Source: Nitrososphaerota archaeon (lineage in GTDB: Archaea; Thermoproteota; Nitrososphaeria; Nitrososphaerales; Nitrosopumilaceae). From it: a stretch of 7,320 nucleotides of DNA. The stretch lies in NCBI GenBank assembly GCA_030611185.1, contig JAUWQG010000045.1:1-7320 (forward strand). The letters are read 5' to 3'. The notes under the pieces were generated by a model. It searched no databases, was not told where the DNA came from, and saw nothing but the letters and a program-made list of their open reading frames with translations. Below, piece after piece: positions 5,846-7,320 of this stretch (the first letter of the stretch is position 1; every line of letters starts with the position of its first letter). Position numbers and translations under genes: made by a program.

Positions 5846-5871
5846 TTCTCATCCTTCCCAAAAAATAATTT
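5842..5871. repeat. 30-bp perfect direct repeat (repeat B, left copy)
   Basis: All 30 bases equal those at 7175-7204 in the same orientation. The copy begins inside the last codons of family member 3 and runs into its AT-rich 3' region. The match includes the mixed segment CTCATCCTTCCC, so it is not only low-complexity AT. Together the two copies bracket the 33-aa gene, TFB and the leader ORF. Confidence 0.85.
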
Positions 5872-5883
5872 TTAAAATATATT

Positions 5884-5985
5884 CTAATTTTCAAGTACAC
5901 ATGAACATCCTAGAAAATCACACATTCTGCCGGATGTGGTTTTTCTGTGCCACGAGTACGTGTGTTCACAAACTGGGCAATTCAT
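5884..5985 (-). CDS. Cys-rich microprotein, 33 aa
   Basis: ATG 5985 to TAG 5884 encodes 33 residues with CPVC at 3-6 and CDFLGCSC at 22-29, with His at 8 and 13. Five Cys and two His in this short span suggest one zinc site, the first knuckle being of ribbon type. It starts 49 bases after the TFB stop codon on the same strand and may share its transcript; no convincing promoter is seen in the gap. Its stop lies 13 bases from the left copy of the 30-bp repeat, so it is the last gene of the TFB cassette. I do not recognise the family, and the short length leaves some doubt that it is translated. Confidence 0.5.
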   Translation of the reverse strand: MNCPVCEHTYSWHRKTTSGRMCDFLGCSCVLEN

Positions 5986-6034
5986 CTTTTCATTGATTTT
6001 ATTTTTATTCAAGCAGAACGATAAATCTCTAAAA

Positions 6035-6964
6035 TTATATCACTACAGAGTTCATCTGTTGGCTTAATTTTAATCCCTTGTATCGATTTCTTATTGTAAC
6101 TTCTGTAACTCCTGCAGCCTCTGCCACTTCTCGTTGGGTAATTGAAAATCCATTTTTAACACAGGACATGTATAATGCAGTTGCTGCAAGTCCCATTGGA
6201 TCCTTTCCAGCTAACTCTTTACGCTCTTGTGCTTCTTGAAGCACTTTGACTGCATATCGTTTTACTTTTTCTGTGATCTTAAGTTTGCTTGAAATCCTTG
6301 AGATGCATTGAATTGGATCTACAACGGGCATTTTTAGATCTAATTCTTGATGCAATAATCTGTAACATCTCGAAATATCTTTTCGTTTAACATTAGCAGC
6401 AACAGAAACATCTTTTAGAGTTCTAGGTGTTTCAGCATCTCGGCATGCAGCATAAAGAGATGCAGCAATCATTGCGGAAACGGATCTTCCACGAACTAGT
6501 TTTCTCTCCAATGCCTTTCTGTAAATATAAGCAGCTTTTTCAAGAACATTTGCAGAAATTACAAGCTTGTCTTTTAACTTGTTTAATTCGCTAAAGGCCT
6601 GCCTAAGATTTCTATCAACGGGTTTAGAAGCTTGACTTCTACTATCCCAAGTTCTAAGACGTTCAATTGTGCTTTTCATAGATGTAGATAGTGGTTTTCC
6701 TGAAGAGTCCTTGTTTATTGGATTGATTACTGTAGATAACCCCCTATCATGTATCGTAAGTGATGATGGTGCACCAGTTCTTGCAGGATCCGAACCACCA
6801 TCTTTTTGAAATGATCTCCATTCTGGACCAGTTTCTTGCGATTTCTCAGTAATTACAAAACCACATTTTCCACAAAATTGTTCTCCTGTGACTTCGTCAG
6901 TCAATAAAGAATTTTTTCCACAACGTGTACATGTTGATTTGTTATTGAAATTGTCTATTACCAT
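6035..6964 (-). CDS. tfb: Transcription initiation factor IIB (TFB) paralog
   Basis: This 309-residue protein has every TFB domain. A zinc ribbon at 12-34 uses C12, C15, C31 and C34 and recruits RNA polymerase. The B-finger/linker follows (GPEWRSFQ to GAPSSLTIHDRGLST, about 46-78). The two cyclin folds lie at about 118-205 and 212-300 and bind TBP and promoter DNA; the second ends in the helix-turn-helix that reads the BRE (ITQREVAEAAGVTEVTIRNRYKGL, 275-298). The length matches the family (about 300), so it should be functional. Thaumarchaea are known to carry several TFB genes, and different copies are thought to serve different promoters; which copy this is cannot be told here. A purine-rich GAAGGAAGG sits 10-18 bases before ATG, fitting translation as a second cistron after the 30-aa ORF. 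Confidence 0.95.
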   Translation of the reverse strand: MVIDNFNNKSTCTRCGKNSLLTDEVTGEQFCGKCGFVITEKSQETGPEWRSFQKDGGSDPARTGAPSSLTIHDRGLSTVINPINKDSSGKPLSTSMKSTIERLRTWDSRSQASKPVDRNLRQAFSELNKLKDKLVISANVLEKAAYIYRKALERKLVRGRSVSAMIAASLYAACRDAETPRTLKDVSVAANVKRKDISRCYRLLHQELDLKMPVVDPIQCISRISSKLKITEKVKRYAVKVLQEAQERKELAGKDPMGLAATALYMSCVKNGFSITQREVAEAAGVTEVTIRNRYKGLKLSQQMNSVVI

Positions 6965-6991
6965 GAAATTATATCCTTCCTTCTCACTAAC

Positions 6992-7084
6992 CTATTGGTC
7001 AATCCTTGTTACTGAAATTCCAATAGTTGATACTATTTTTTTAATTTGAGTCATTGTCTCATTAGTAACTTGTAGTTGTACCAT
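6992..7084 (-). CDS. 30-aa leader ORF ahead of TFB
   Basis: ATG 7084 to TAG 6992 encodes 30 residues, starting MVQLQVTNETMTQIKKIVST and ending in GISVTRIDQ. It reads as a beta strand, an amphipathic helix and a second strand, without Cys. A strong TTTAAATA box lies 22-29 bases before its ATG, so transcription should start at this codon and the ORF should be the first, leaderless cistron of the TFB message. TFB follows 27 bases later with its own purine-rich site. It could be a small protein partner of TFB or a leader ORF controlling TFB translation. I know no family for it, and a non-coding leader remains possible. Confidence 0.5.
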   Translation of the reverse strand: MVQLQVTNETMTQIKKIVSTIGISVTRIDQ

Positions 7085-7105
7085 ATAGAATGATCTCTTT
7101 CTTGA

Positions 7106-7113
7106 TATTTAAA
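7106..7113 (-). promoter_or_regulatory. TATA box of the TFB transcript
   Basis: TTTAAATA on the minus strand is the best TATA-like element before TFB. It lies 142-149 bases before the TFB ATG but 22-29 before the small ORF ATG, so it marks the small ORF as the start of the message. Directly upstream, AACCAAA (7112-7118) and TTTGGTT (7126-7132) form an inverted repeat in the place of the BRE. Confidence 0.55.
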
Positions 7114-7174
7114 CCAAAGAAAATTTTTGGTTAAAAAATGACAATATCCTAAACCACATGAGAGCCATAATTTT

Positions 7175-7204
7175 TTAATTCTCATCCTTCCCAAAAAATA
7201 ATTT
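7175..7204. repeat. 30-bp perfect direct repeat (repeat B, right copy)
   Basis: This copy lies upstream of the TFB promoter in non-coding DNA. The left copy begins in a coding 3' end, so the right copy is more simply explained as derived from the left by duplication or insertion. The distance between the repeat starts is 1333 bases. Confidence 0.85.
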
Positions 7205-7235
7205 CAAAACTCAATTACAGCATTGTAGTTTGATG

Positions 7236-7255
7236 CCCTCAAAGTGTTTTGAGGG
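7236..7255. other. Perfect hairpin beside the tRNA gene
   Basis: CCCTCAAA and TTTGAGGG form an 8-bp stem with the 4-base loop GTGT. It is much more GC-rich than its surroundings. On the minus strand it lies about 33 bases after the tRNA 3' end, so it may stop or process the tRNA transcript, or serve as a binding site. Archaea do not usually need hairpins to terminate. Confidence 0.5.
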
Positions 7256-7287
7256 AGTATCATTGTTTTAGTTTAATACCTTGGGAA

Positions 7288-7320
7288 TGCCGGGGGCGGG
7301 TTTCGAACCCGCGACCTCCA
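7288..7320 (-). tRNA. tRNA gene, 3' part (cut by the window edge)
   Basis: Reading the minus strand, the visible bases give the end of the anticodon stem (TGG), a 5-base variable loop (AGGTC), a T-stem GCGGG/CCCGC around the loop TTCGAAA, the acceptor 3' strand CCCCGGC and discriminator A. The T-stem is fully paired and the loop has the invariant TTC, so the gene looks intact as far as it is seen. The CCA tail is not encoded. The acceptor 5' strand should be GCCGGGG. The anticodon lies outside the window, so the amino acid cannot be given. Its 3' end faces the island on the left. Confidence 0.88.

Noticed and set aside
1..7320. CRISPR array, insertion sequence or integrase
   Set aside because: No regularly spaced repeat unit, terminal inverted repeats or recombinase motif was seen on either strand.

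Overview
The window looks like chromosomal DNA of an ammonia-oxidising archaeon of the Nitrososphaerota (Thaumarchaeota), most like the Nitrosopumilus/Nitrosarchaeum group. The reasons are an AT-rich composition, an archaeal transcription factor B (TFB) gene, many short genes with a TATA-like box about 22-30 bases before the start codon and no Shine-Dalgarno site (leaderless style), a tRNA end without an encoded CCA, and several small Cys-rich proteins. This placement is inferred from sequence features and family knowledge, not from a search.

Left part (1-3067). The window opens inside the 3' end of a type II NADH dehydrogenase-like flavoprotein, followed 31 bases later by a winged-helix regulator. 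A receiver-only response regulator lies convergent to it. Then come an unrecognised 83-aa gene, a 51-aa single-span membrane or secreted peptide, and a 377-aa secreted metallo-beta-lactamase-fold hydrolase with a complete metal site.

Middle part (3169-5245). Two members of a three-member family of small alpha/beta proteins (121 and 125 aa) alternate with very small Cys-rich proteins. Between them is a minus-strand run of a C2H2-like finger, a CxxC zinc ribbon and a two-span membrane protein. After the second family member lie a 35-aa zinc ribbon and a 49-aa protein with eight cysteines.

Right part (5303-7320). A 20-bp copy of a tRNA 3' end (19/20 identical) sits at 5303-5322, and the real tRNA is cut by the right edge (7288 onward, minus strand). 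Between them are the third family member (124 aa, with a perfect 19-bp palindrome just before its start), a 33-aa Cys-rich protein, a full-length TFB, and a 30-aa leader ORF placed exactly where the TFB promoter should start transcription. Two perfect 30-bp direct repeats bracket the TFB section, so the repeats are nested in the order A-B-(TFB)-B-A. This arrangement resembles a small cassette inserted or duplicated inside a tRNA-adjacent island. No integrase or transposase is visible.

Functionally, the window is rich in regulation: a general transcription factor paralog, a winged-helix protein, a receiver protein, several zinc microproteins, and a small paralog family that may be sensory or scaffold proteins. 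How they act together cannot be read from the sequence. The shared pattern is an accessory regulatory region growing by duplication next to a tRNA gene.
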